Shown here: positions 25,118-34,223 of the stretch, piece after piece
Numbering within the stretch: position 1 is the first letter of the stretch
Layout: each line of letters opens with the position of its first letter
Assembly (NCBI RefSeq): GCF_000373365.1
Contig: NZ_KB891221.1
Location: 1-60,899 of the forward strand
Source of the DNA: Parafrankia discariae
GTDB taxonomy: Bacteria; Actinomycetota; Actinomycetes; Frankiales; Frankiaceae
DNA: 60,899 nt
Direction of reading: 5' to 3'
Made by a program: the position numbers and the translations under genes
Notes under the pieces: model-generated
The model's input: the letters and a program-made list of their open reading frames with translations, nothing else
Databases searched by the model: none
Told to the model about the DNA's origin: nothing

Positions 25118-27982
25118 ATGGAACTGCCCACCACCCAACTGCTCTTCGACGGCGCGGTCACCGGCCTGGTCATCGGCCTGCTCGCGGTCGGCATCGTGCT
25201 GGTCCACCGTTCCACCCGCGTCATCAACTTCGCGGTGGCGAACATGGGCCTGGTCGGCTCGGTTCTCTTCGCGCTGCTCACGGTGCGTTACAACGTGCCG
25301 TACTGGATCTCGCTGGCCATCGCACTGCTCGTGGGCGTGCTGTTCGGCGCCCTGGTGGATCTCACCGTGATCCGCCGGCTGTTCGCCGCGCCACGGGTGA
25401 TCCTGCTGGTCGCGACCATCGGTGTCGCCCAGCTCGCGCTGACCGTCGTCACCTCCCTGCCCGACCTCGACGACTACCCGCGCGAGTCCTACCCGGTGCC
25501 CTGGTCGGGGAGCTGGTCCCCGGTCGGCGGCCTCACGATCAGCGGGGCGCAGCTCAGCGTCCTGGTCACGGTGCCGCTCGTCGCGCTCGCGCTCAGCCTG
25601 TTCCTGGGCCGGACCGTGCTCGGGCGGACGGTCAAGGCCGCCGCGGACAACCCCGAGCTCGCCCGCCTGCAGGGCATCAGCCCCAAGACCGTGTCGACGG
25701 CGGTCTGGGCGGTGGCGGGGCTGATCGGGACGCTGTGCCTGATCCTGGTCTCGGCGCAGAACCAGTCCCTGACCCAGATCACGACCCTCGGCCCCACCAC
25801 CCTGCTCCGGGCCCTGGCCGCGGCGGTGATCGCCCGGATGACGTCGTTCCGCGTCGCGCTGCTCGCCGGGGTCGCGCTGGGGCTCGGCCAGTCGTTCATC
25901 CAGTTCAACTGGCTCGACCAGCCCGGCCTCACCGATATGACGATCTTCGTCGTGGTGCTGGCCGCGGTGTTCTTCGTCAGCCGCGGCCGGGACACCGAGA
26001 CCTCGTCGTTCTCCTTCGCGCCGAAGATCCGGCCCGTGCCCGACCGGCTGCGCGGGCTGTGGTGGGTCCGCAACCTCGAACGCGCCCCCCTGATCCTGCT
26101 CGGCCTGGTCGCCGTCGTCCTTCCGCTGCTCGTCACCCAGCCGTCGCGGCACCTGCTCTACACCGTGATCCTCGGGTACGCGATCTGCGCCGCCTCGATC
26201 ACGATCCTCACCGGCTGGGCCGGGCAGCTCTCCCTCGGCCAGATGGCGTTCGCCGGGCTGGGGGCGCTGCTCGCCGCCGCGCTCAACCGCGGCCTGCGCC
26301 TGCAGGTCGGCGGCTCGGTCGTGGCGCTGAACGCCCTGCCGTTCCCGGCGGCCGTCGCGATCGCCACGGTGTTCACCGCGGCCCTGGCGGCCGTGGTCGG
26401 AGCGGGCGCGCTGCGGGTGCGCGGGCTGCTGCTGGCCGTCAGCACCTTCGCGTTCGGGATCGCCGCCGAGCAGTACCTCTACCGCCGCGACGTGTTCCAC
26501 GACGAGGGCGTCAACACCGCCTCGTTCCCCCGCGACACCGCCTTCGGGATCGACATCGTCAGCCAACGGGCCTACTACTACCTGGTCCTGGTCGTCCTGG
26601 TGCTGGTCCTGCTGGTGGTGGCCCGGCTGCGCAGGTCCGGGGTCGGGCGGACCACCATCGGGGTCCGCGACAACCCCGCCACCGCCGCCGCGTACACCGT
26701 GGCCCCCACCCGGGTGAAACTGCGCGCGTTCGCGCTCGCCGGCGGGATCGCCGGCCTCGGCGGCAGCCTGCTGGCCGGCGCCGTCCAGAACGTGCCCTAC
26801 GCCGACAGGTACTTCCTCAGCCCCGACTCGCTGATCCTGGTCTCCATCGTGGTGATCGGCGGCCTCGGCTCGGTCACCGGCCCGCTGCTCGGCTCGCTGT
26901 GGGTCATCGGCCTGCCGTCGTTCTTCCCCGACAACGAGATCGTCCCGCTGCTGACGTCCAGCCTGGGTCTGCTGATCCTGCTGCTCTACTTCCCCGGCGG
27001 CCTGGTCCAGATCGGCTACAGCGCCCGCGACGCCCTCCTCGCCTGGGCGGACGGAAGGCTCGGCGCCACCCCGCCGGCGAAGAGCGTCCCGGCCGTGCCC
27101 CCGGCGCTCACCCGCACCACCCGCGAGCCGCTCCCGGAGAACACCCCCGTCCTCGAGACCAGCGACATCCGGGTACGCTTCGGCGGGCGGGCCGCCGTCG
27201 ACGGCGTCTCGCTCACCGTCCTGCCCGGCGAGATCGTCGGCCTCATCGGCACCAACGGCGCCGGCAAGTCCACCCTGATGAACGCCATCGGCGGCTTCGT
27301 CCCCGCCACCGGCACCGTCACCCTGCTCGGCCGGGACGTCTCCACCGCCAGCCCGGCGGCCCGGGCCCGCGGCGGAGTCGGCCGCACCTTCCAGGCCGCC
27401 GCGCTGTTCCCCGAGCTCACCGTCCGCGAGACGGTCCAGATCGCGCTGGAGGCCCGCGGGCGCACCGGGCTGCCCTCCACCGCCCTGCACCTGCCACACA
27501 CCTTCCGCGCCGAACGCGCGAAACGCTCCGACGCCGACGACCTCATCGGGTTCCTCGGCCTCGGCCGCTACGCCGACGCCTTCATCGCCGACCTGTCCAC
27601 CGGCACCCGCCGCATCGTCGAGCTCGCCGGCCTGCTCGCCCTCGACGCCCAAGTTCTCTGCCTCGACGAACCCACCGCCGGCGTCGCGCAACGCGAGACC
27701 GAGGCGTTCGGCCCGCTCATCCAGGAGATCCGCCGCGAGCTCGGCGCCGCCATGCTCGTCATCGAACACGACATGCCGCTGATCATGAGCATCAGCGATC
27801 GCGTCTACTGCCTCGAAACCGGCCAGATCATCGCCAGCGGAACACCGGACGCCGTCCGCGACGACCCGAGGGTCGTCGCCAGCTATCTCGGTACGGACGA
27901 ACGCGCCATCGAACGCAGCGGAAAAGCCGCGGCGCCCCCCGAGGAACACCACACGCCGACCGACGCGGTCGTGCCCTCGTAA
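25118..27982 (+). CDS. LivH-LivM-LivG fusion: ABC importer permeases and ATPase
   Basis: A 954-residue three-part fusion starting 6 bp after the MFS-LivF gene. Residues ~1-290 are a LivH-type permease (INFAVANMGLVGS near the start), ~310-620 a LivM-type permease (TGWAGQLSLGQMAFAGLGA), and ~690-925 a LivG-type ATPase with Walker A GTNGAGKST, a signature changed to LSTGTRRIVELAG and Walker B VLCLDEPTAGV. The altered signature, without LSGGQ, occurs in some LivG-like ATPases. Together with the LivF domain of the previous gene and the lipoprotein that follows it makes a complete HAAT-family importer in two membrane polypeptides plus one receptor. Codon usage matches the neighbours. Confidence 0.9.
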   Translation: MELPTTQLLFDGAVTGLVIGLLAVGIVLVHRSTRVINFAVANMGLVGSVLFALLTVRYNVPYWISLAIALLVGVLFGALVDLTVIRRLFAAPRVILLVATIGVAQLALTVVTSLPDLDDYPRESYPVPWSGSWSPVGGLTISGAQLSVLVTVPLVALALSLFLGRTVLGRTVKAAADNPELARLQGISPKTVSTAVWAVAGLIGTLCLILVSAQNQSLTQITTLGPTTLLRALAAAVIARMTSFRVALLAGVALGLGQSFIQFNWLDQPGLTDMTIFVVVLAAVFFVSRGRDTETSSFSFAPKIRPVPDRLRGLWWVRNLERAPLILLGLVAVVLPLLVTQPSRHLLYTVILGYAICAASITILTGWAGQLSLGQMAFAGLGALLAAALNRGLRLQVGGSVVALNALPFPAAVAIATVFTAALAAVVGAGALRVRGLLLAVSTFAFGIAAEQYLYRRDVFHDEGVNTASFPRDTAFGIDIVSQRAYYYLVLVVLVLVLLVVARLRRSGVGRTTIGVRDNPATAAAYTVAPTRVKLRAFALAGGIAGLGGSLLAGAVQNVPYADRYFLSPDSLILVSIVVIGGLGSVTGPLLGSLWVIGLPSFFPDNEIVPLLTSSLGLLILLLYFPGGLVQIGYSARDALLAWADGRLGATPPAKSVPAVPPALTRTTREPLPENTPVLETSDIRVRFGGRAAVDGVSLTVLPGEIVGLIGTNGAGKSTLMNAIGGFVPATGTVTLLGRDVSTASPAARARGGVGRTFQAAALFPELTVRETVQIALEARGRTGLPSTALHLPHTFRAERAKRSDADDLIGFLGLGRYADAFIADLSTGTRRIVELAGLLALDAQVLCLDEPTAGVAQRETEAFGPLIQEIRRELGAAMLVIEHDMPLIMSISDRVYCLETGQIIASGTPDAVRDDPRVVASYLGTDERAIERSGKAAAPPEEHHTPTDAVVPS

Positions 27983-28043
27983 CCCATCCGGTCTCGGACC
28001 GTTTTCACCGGATCCCTGTCTCCAGGAACACGGAGTGCCTGAA

Positions 28044-29354
28044 ATGACCTCGCATTATCGCTGGCGCCGTCCGCTCGCACTGATCGCCGCGGGAGTCGCG
28101 CTCGTCTTAGCCGGCTGCAGTGTCGAGTCGGACGACCCCCCGGCCAGCAGCAGCCCCACCTCGGACGCGTTCCCGGCCCCGCCGGCGCCGGCGACCGCGC
28201 CCGGTGTCACCGCCGACAGCATCAAGATCGGCTTCGTCTACCCCGACCTCGAGGTCGTCAGGCAGTACGTCGACATCGACCACGGTGACTACCAGGCCAC
28301 CTTCAAGGCCCTGGTCGACAAGGTCAACGCCGCGGGCGGCATCAACGGCCGCAGGATCATCCCGGTGTACGGCGCGGTCGACGTCATCTCCCCCGCCGGC
28401 GCCCAGGAGACCTGCGTCAAGCTGACCCAGGACGAGAAGGTCTTCGCGGTGCTCGGCAGCCTCAACGCCGAGGACGCGATGTGCTACGTCCAGACCCACA
28501 GGACGGCGCTCGTCGGCGGTGACCTCACCGCGGAGCGCTACGCCAAGGCGCAGGCGCCGTGGGTCTCCGACCTGCGCGGCGGCGACGAGCTGGCCGACGG
28601 CATCGAGCAGTTCACCGCCGACAACGCCCTGGCCGGCAAGAAGCTCGCGGTCGTCGCCTACCGGGACGACCAGGCCTCCGTGGACAAGGTCGTCCTGCCC
28701 GCCCTGAAGCGGCTCCAGATCCCGGTGACCGAGACGGGCATCCTCGACGCCGACATCAGTGACGCGGCCGCGGTCTCCCAGCAGTTCAACGTGTTCATCC
28801 AGAAGTTCCGGGCCGCGGGCGTCGACACCGTGCTCCTGGTCGGCGGCTCCCAGCTGCAGTTCCCCGCAGAGCTCCAGAAGACCGACTACCGCCCCAGGCT
28901 GATGTTCGCCGGCACCAGTCAGGCCGGGGCGTACCTGGCGAGCCCGGGCGAGCACGACCCAGCGATCATGGCCGGTGCCACCGCTCTCGGACTGGTCGTT
29001 GACTACCGCGAGCCGGTCAACGCCGCGTGCGTCGCCACCCTCGAGGCCGCGCTGCCGGCGCTCAGAGGCAAGCTGGTCGACCCGGCGACCGTGCCCTCCG
29101 GTCAGCCCAGCCCCGGAACATCCGAAAGCGCCGCCTGCCGCTACCTGACCCTGTTCCAGGCGATCGCGGAGAAGGCCGGCAAGGACCTCACCTACCAGTC
29201 CTTCCAGCAGGCCGCGTTCTCCCTCGGCTCCCTCCAGGTTCCCACCTACCGGGACAAGGCGACCTACGGCCGCGAGACACCGCACGGCGCCATCCCGCCC
29301 CGCCTCTTCGCGTTCGATCCCGCGAAGAAGAACTTCTTCCCCGCCGCGGGCTGA
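28044..29354 (+). CDS. ABC importer substrate-binding lipoprotein (LivK type)
   Basis: A 436-residue periplasmic-binding-protein-type receptor with a lipoprotein signal (MTSHYRWRRP, then hydrophobic ALIAAGVALVLAGC; lipidated Cys at residue 25). The ATG at 28044 is chosen because GGAG lies 8 bases upstream; a GTG at 28035 is in frame. The mature part has a Ser/Pro/Ala linker, then a type 1 fold of the Leu/Ile/Val-binding family (GFVYPDLEVVRQYVDIDHGD, then VNAAGGINGRRI). It is the extracellular receptor of the fused transporter and lies between it and the GH1 gene. The ligand is unknown. Confidence 0.88.
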   Translation: MTSHYRWRRPLALIAAGVALVLAGCSVESDDPPASSSPTSDAFPAPPAPATAPGVTADSIKIGFVYPDLEVVRQYVDIDHGDYQATFKALVDKVNAAGGINGRRIIPVYGAVDVISPAGAQETCVKLTQDEKVFAVLGSLNAEDAMCYVQTHRTALVGGDLTAERYAKAQAPWVSDLRGGDELADGIEQFTADNALAGKKLAVVAYRDDQASVDKVVLPALKRLQIPVTETGILDADISDAAAVSQQFNVFIQKFRAAGVDTVLLVGGSQLQFPAELQKTDYRPRLMFAGTSQAGAYLASPGEHDPAIMAGATALGLVVDYREPVNAACVATLEAALPALRGKLVDPATVPSGQPSPGTSESAACRYLTLFQAIAEKAGKDLTYQSFQQAAFSLGSLQVPTYRDKATYGRETPHGAIPPRLFAFDPAKKNFFPAAG

Positions 29355-29405
29355 CGGCCGTCCTCTCGCCCCACGACAGTGCCTGGCCCAGGAGATGCAA
29401 CGACC

Positions 29406-30659
29406 ATGAGCACATTCCCCGAAAACTTCCTCTGGGGTGCGTCGACCGCGGCGCACCAGGTGGAGGGCGGCAACGTCAACTCCGACATGTGGCGCAGCGA
29501 ATGGGCGAGGAACTCGACGTTCACCGAGCCGTCGGGAGACGCCTGCGACCACTACCACCGGTATCCCGAGGACATCGCGACCCTGGCCGGTCTCGGCCTC
29601 AACGCCTACCGGTTCGGGGTCGAGTGGGCGAGGATCGAACCGGAGGAGGGCTATTTCTCCCGGGCCGCCCTCGACCACTACCGCCGCATGGTCGGCACCT
29701 GCCTCGAACACGGGGTCACCCCGGTCGTGACCTACAGCCACTTCTCGACCCCGCGGTGGTTCGCCGACGCGGGAGGGTGGGGGAACCCGGAGGCGGCGGA
29801 CCGGTTCGCCCGGTACGCCGGCCGGGTGACCGAACACATCGGTGACCTCGTGCCCTGGGTGTGCACGTTCAACGAGCCGAACGTCATCTCCCTGATGGTG
29901 CATCTCGGTGTCGTCCCGGCCGCGTCCCGCGACGAGGTCCTCGGCCTGTCGACGGACAACGAGCGCCAGGAGCCCGGCGCGGCCGGGTCCGGCGAGGCGG
30001 GGTCGGGTGAGGCACGGTCGGGCGCGGCGTGGGCCGCCCCCAGTGTCGAGGTGATGGCGAGGGCGCACCGCAAGGCCGTGGAGGCCATCAAGTCCGGTCC
30101 CGGGAACCCGGCCGTCGGCTGGACACTGGCCCTCATCGACCTCCAGCCCGCCGACGGCGGGGAGGAACGCTGGCAGGCGGTACGCCAGGCGGCCCTGCTC
30201 GACTGGCTCGACGTCTCCCGCGACGACGATTTCGTCGGCGTCCAGACCTACACCCGGGAGCGCGTCGGCCCCGACGGTGTCCTGCCCGTTCCCACCGGAG
30301 CCCCCACCACGCAGACCGGCTGGGAGATCTACCCGCAGGCGCTGGGCCACACCGTCCGCCTCGCCGCCGAACACGCCGGTGTGCCGGTGCTGGTCACCGA
30401 GAACGGCATGGCCACCGACGACGACGCCGCCCGGATCGCCTACACCACCGCCGCCCTCGACGGACTCGCCGGCGCCATCGCCGACGGCGTCGACGTCCGC
30501 GGCTACCTGCACTGGACGCTGCTCGACAACTTCGAGTGGACCTCCGGCTACCAGATGACCTTCGGGCTCGTCGCCGTCGAACGCACCACCTTCGCCCGCA
30601 CCGTCAAACCCTCCGCTCACTGGCTGGGCAAGGTCGCCCGCGCCGGCGGACCCGCCTGA
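29406..30659 (+). CDS. GH1 beta-glycosidase
   Basis: A 417-residue GH1 TIM-barrel enzyme starting MSTFPENFLWGASTAAHQVE. The acid/base Glu157 is in CTFNEPN and the nucleophile Glu332 in VTENGM; WTLLDNFEWTSGY is the aglycone/glycone motif near the end. AGGAGA lies upstream of the ATG. It is slightly shorter than typical beta-glucosidases (~450) and carries a Gly/Ala/Ser-rich loop near residue 195 (GAAGSGEAGSGEARSGAA). No signal peptide. GH1 includes beta-glucosidases, galactosidases and rarer glucuronidases, so specificity is open. Confidence 0.9.
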   Translation: MSTFPENFLWGASTAAHQVEGGNVNSDMWRSEWARNSTFTEPSGDACDHYHRYPEDIATLAGLGLNAYRFGVEWARIEPEEGYFSRAALDHYRRMVGTCLEHGVTPVVTYSHFSTPRWFADAGGWGNPEAADRFARYAGRVTEHIGDLVPWVCTFNEPNVISLMVHLGVVPAASRDEVLGLSTDNERQEPGAAGSGEAGSGEARSGAAWAAPSVEVMARAHRKAVEAIKSGPGNPAVGWTLALIDLQPADGGEERWQAVRQAALLDWLDVSRDDDFVGVQTYTRERVGPDGVLPVPTGAPTTQTGWEIYPQALGHTVRLAAEHAGVPVLVTENGMATDDDAARIAYTTAALDGLAGAIADGVDVRGYLHWTLLDNFEWTSGYQMTFGLVAVERTTFARTVKPSAHWLGKVARAGGPA

Positions 30660-30673
30660 ATCGAGGACGTCTC

Positions 30674-31732
30674 ATGTCGTTTCGCTGGGCGATCGCGGGC
30701 ACCGGCTCCATCGCGAACGGTTTCGCGCAGGCGCTCGGCCGGCTGCCCGACGCCGAGCTGGTGGCCGTCGGCTCCCGGCAGCGGCGGACGGCCGAGGAGT
30801 TCGGCGAGAAGTTCGGGGTGCCCCGCCAACGCAGGTACGGGTCGTATGAGGAGCTCGCCGCCGACGACGGCGTCGACGTCGTCTACGTGGCCTCCCCGCA
30901 CTCGCACCACCACCGGCACACCCTGCTGTTCCTGACCGCCGGGCGGGGCGTGCTGTGCGAGAAGCCGTTCGCCCTCGACGCGGACCAGGCCGCCGACATG
31001 GTGGCCACCGCCCGCGCCCACGGGCAGTTCCTGATGGAGGCGATGTGGAGCCGCTTCCTGCCCGCCTACGTGCGGATCCGGGAGCTGGTCGCCGACGGCG
31101 CGATCGGCACCGTCCTCGCCGTCGACGGCGACTTCGGCTTCCGGCTCCCGCTGGACCCGTCCCACCGGCTGTTCGACCCCGCCCAGGGCGGCGGCGCCCT
31201 GCTCGATCTGGGCGTCTATCCCCTGTCGCTGGCCAGCATGCTGCTCGGCGAACCGAACCGGGTCGCCGCGTTCGCCCAGCTCGGCGAGACCGGCGTCGAC
31301 GAGCACACCGCCGTCCTGACGGGCTACGACACGGGCGCGGTGGCGCTCGCCAAGGCATCGCTGCGGGCGGGCCTCGCCTGCACCGGCCGCGTGACCGGCA
31401 CCACGGGCAGCATCGAGCTGCCCGCGATGATGCACTGCCCGGACGACCTGGTCGTGCGCGGCCCGTTCGGCACCGAGCACCTGAGCCTGCCCGCCGCCCT
31501 CGACCCTCCTGTCCGCACCGGAACGGGCCCCGGCTACGGGGACCCCGGTGACAGGGCCGGTGGCGGCCTGCACCACCAGGCCCGGCACGTCCATGACCGG
31601 CTGCGCGCCGGGCAACCGGAAAGCGACGTCATGCCGCTCGCGGAGTCCGTGTCGGTCATGCGCACCCTCGACGCCGCCCGGGCCCAGATCGGCCTGCGCT
31701 ACCCGACCGAAGAAGAAGGAACCCCGAGGTGA
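30674..31732 (+). CDS. Gfo/Idh/MocA-family oxidoreductase
   Basis: A 352-residue NAD(P)-dependent dehydrogenase. The Rossmann motif is AGTGSIANGFAQAL (residues ~8-21) and the catalytic Lys lies in LCEKPFALD near residue 97. The C-terminal alpha/beta domain contains GGGALLDLGVYPLSLA and ends with the conserved VMPLAESVSVMRTLDAARAQ. Members oxidise sugar hydroxyls, often to 3-keto sugars or deoxyglucosones, sometimes as part of unusual glycoside cleavage. It lies between GH1 and GH3, 14 bp after GH1, and overlaps the next start by 4 bases (GTGA). Confidence 0.88.
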   Translation: MSFRWAIAGTGSIANGFAQALGRLPDAELVAVGSRQRRTAEEFGEKFGVPRQRRYGSYEELAADDGVDVVYVASPHSHHHRHTLLFLTAGRGVLCEKPFALDADQAADMVATARAHGQFLMEAMWSRFLPAYVRIRELVADGAIGTVLAVDGDFGFRLPLDPSHRLFDPAQGGGALLDLGVYPLSLASMLLGEPNRVAAFAQLGETGVDEHTAVLTGYDTGAVALAKASLRAGLACTGRVTGTTGSIELPAMMHCPDDLVVRGPFGTEHLSLPAALDPPVRTGTGPGYGDPGDRAGGGLHHQARHVHDRLRAGQPESDVMPLAESVSVMRTLDAARAQIGLRYPTEEEGTPR

Positions 31733-34103
31733 CCCGCGGCACGCTGAGCCCCGGCACGGTCCCGGACCCGGTGTCCCGGCTGACGCTGGAGCAGAAGATC
31801 GCCCAGCTGACCGGGTTCGCGGTCACCGACCTCATCGTCCGCGGCGAGGGGCCGCGCCCGGCCAGTCCCGAGATCGACGTGAGCCGGGTGCCGGCGCTGC
31901 GCCCGCACGGGGCGGGCCATCTGTCCCTGGCCTGGTTCCTCGGCCATGACGCGGCGAACCTGCGGTCCGCGCTCGACCGGATCCAGTCGGCGGTGCGCGA
32001 GGTCGCCCCCTTCGGCATCGGGGCCCTCGCGCACAACGAGGCCGTCCACGGCTTCCTGCACGTCTCGGGGTCGCAGTTCCCGACCGCCTGGGCGCAGGCG
32101 GCGACCTGGGACCCGGCGCTGGTGACCCGCGCGGCGGCCGTGAGCGCCGCCCACATGCGGCAGACCGGCATCCACCTCGCCCTCTCCCCGGTGATGGACC
32201 TCGCGCGGGACCCCCGCTGGGGCCGGGTGCACGAGACCTACGGCGAGGACCCCGAGCTCGCCGCCCAGTTCTCGGTCGCCTTCGTCCGGGGCGTCCAGGG
32301 CCCCGGGGGCGGCTCCGGTCTGCTCGCGACGGGGAAGCACTTCGCCGGGTACGGCGCCTCCGAGGGCGGCCTCAACCAGCGATCACCCAGCTGGGGCGCC
32401 GCGCCCTGGTCGACGAGTACGCCGAGCCGTTCCGTCGGGCGATCACCGAAGCCGGCCTGGCCGCCGTCATGAACTCCTACAACGAGCTCGACGGTGTCCC
32501 CTGCGCCGCCGACCGCTGGCTGCTCACCGAACTGCTCCGTGACCAACTCGGCTTCGACGGCATCGTGGTCAGCGACTACGACGCCGTGGACATGCTGCGG
32601 ACGATCTACCACACCGCATCGTCGGAAGGGCAGGCCGCCGTCCAGGCGATCAGCGCGGGCCTGGACGTCGAGCTCCCCGGCGACGTGAACTTCTCCCACC
32701 TGGCCGACGAGGTCACCGGTGGCCACCTCGACGAGGGTGTCCTCGACACGGCGGTCACCCGGGTCCTCACCGTGAAGGCCCGCGTCGGGCTCATCCCGGG
32801 GATGGCGGCGCGATCGGCCGCCGGTGCGCCCCCCGACCGGGCGGAGGCGGCCGAGGTGCGCCGTGCCATCGCCGCCCGCGGCCTGGTCCTGCTCGCCAAC
32901 GACGGCACCCTGCCCCTGACGCCCCGCGGTGGGCGCGTCGTCGTCGTGGGCCCGGCCGCCGACGAGCTGCGCGTCCACTTCGGCGCCTACACCTCCGTCG
33001 CCAACGCCGAGATGCCGCTGGGAATGACGGCGGTGATGACGGGGCAGGTGCCCGGCGTCGATCCGGCCACCTTCATGTTCACCGACATCTTCCAGCCCCG
33101 GATGCCCGGGTTCGACGAGAGGTTCGAGGCGGAGGCCCGGCGGATCCACCCCGACGCGCCCACCGCGCTCGACGCGCTGCGGGGCTTCGATCCGACCGTC
33201 GCGTTCGTCCCGCTCGGCCACTTCGAGGCCGACCCCGGGCCGGTGCTGGACCAGGCTGCGGTGACAGCGGCGGTCGCCGGCGCCGACGTGGTGATCGCCC
33301 TCGTCGGCGAGCGGACCGGCTGGGTCGGGAACAACACCGCCGGTGAGGGCCGGTCCACCGCGTCCCCCGGCCTGCCCGGCGACCAGGACGAGCTCGTCGC
33401 TCTGCTCGCCGCGACCGGCAAGCCCCTGGTGACCGTGGTGGTCTCCGGACGTCCCCTCCTGCTCGACACCGTGGCTCGGGCCTCCCGCGCGGTCCTGCTC
33501 GCGCCACTGCTCGGCGAGGAAGCCGGCCCGGCGATCGCCGGAGCCGTGTTCGGGACGATCAACCCGAGCGGAAAGCTCCCGAGCACCTTCCCCCGGCACC
33601 TGGGCCAGATCCCGACCTACCACGGGCACCACTTCGGCAGCGGCTACGACCACCCCACCGGCACCCGGCACGGCTACAACGACCTCGACGACGACACCCC
33701 GCGCTACGCCTTCGGGCACGGTCTGTCCTACAGCACCTTCGACGTCACCCTCGACGAGTCGGCCGAACCGGCGGTCGAGGAGAGCGACGGCCTGCTGCGG
33801 GCGCGGCTCCTCGTGGCGAACACCGGCACCGTCGACGGCGAGACCGTCGTACAGCTCTACGCCCGGGACGAGGCGGCGACGGTCGTCCGCCCCGTCCGCC
33901 AGCTCCTCGGGTTCACCCGTCTCGCCCTGGCCGCGGGGGAGACACGGCGCGTTCTCCTCGAAGCCCCGGTCGAGCGGCTGTTCTACACGATGGCCGACGG
34001 CGCCCGCGGCCTCGAGGCCGGCGACGTCACCGTGCTGGCCGCGCTCAGCAGCGACGACATCCGCTGCTCGCGGACCGTCCCGCTGTCCGCCCGCCGCGCC
34101 TGA
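31729..34103 (+). pseudogene. GH3 beta-glycosidase, one-base frameshift
   Basis: Two abutting frames make one GH3 protein of about 791 residues. The first, from a GTG at 31729, covers the front of the TIM barrel up to TGKHFAGYGASEGGLNQ, then runs into 35 unrelated codons. The second frame contains the expected continuation AITQLGRRALVDEYAEPFRR and then MNSYNELDGVPCAA, the nucleophile in VVSDYDAVD, the sandwich domain and the fibronectin-like end. A single missing base near 32382-32384 (CAGCGATC where CAGGCGATC is expected) explains it. The first frame happens to stop at 32470-32472, overlapping an ATG of the second (ATGA), so two polypeptides of 247 and 544 residues could be made, but the barrel would be incomplete. 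A sequencing error is possible. Confidence 0.8.
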
Positions 34104-34223
34104 CGGCGCCCGGCGGATCCCCGTCCCGTATCCCGACCGCGGAGGAAGAGCCGGCGTCGCCCTGGCCTGGCGACCACCCGGGATCTCCGCAGTCCGCACC
34201 GAGCACAGTTGAAGGAAACCCGC

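Noticed and set aside
23057-28047. Very long overlapping open frames (up to ~1600 codons) opposite or out of frame with the transporter genes
   Set aside because: They have highly biased compositions rich in Arg, Gly, Pro, Ala, Asp or Glu with no domain pattern, and arise from the GC-rich third positions of the real transporter genes.
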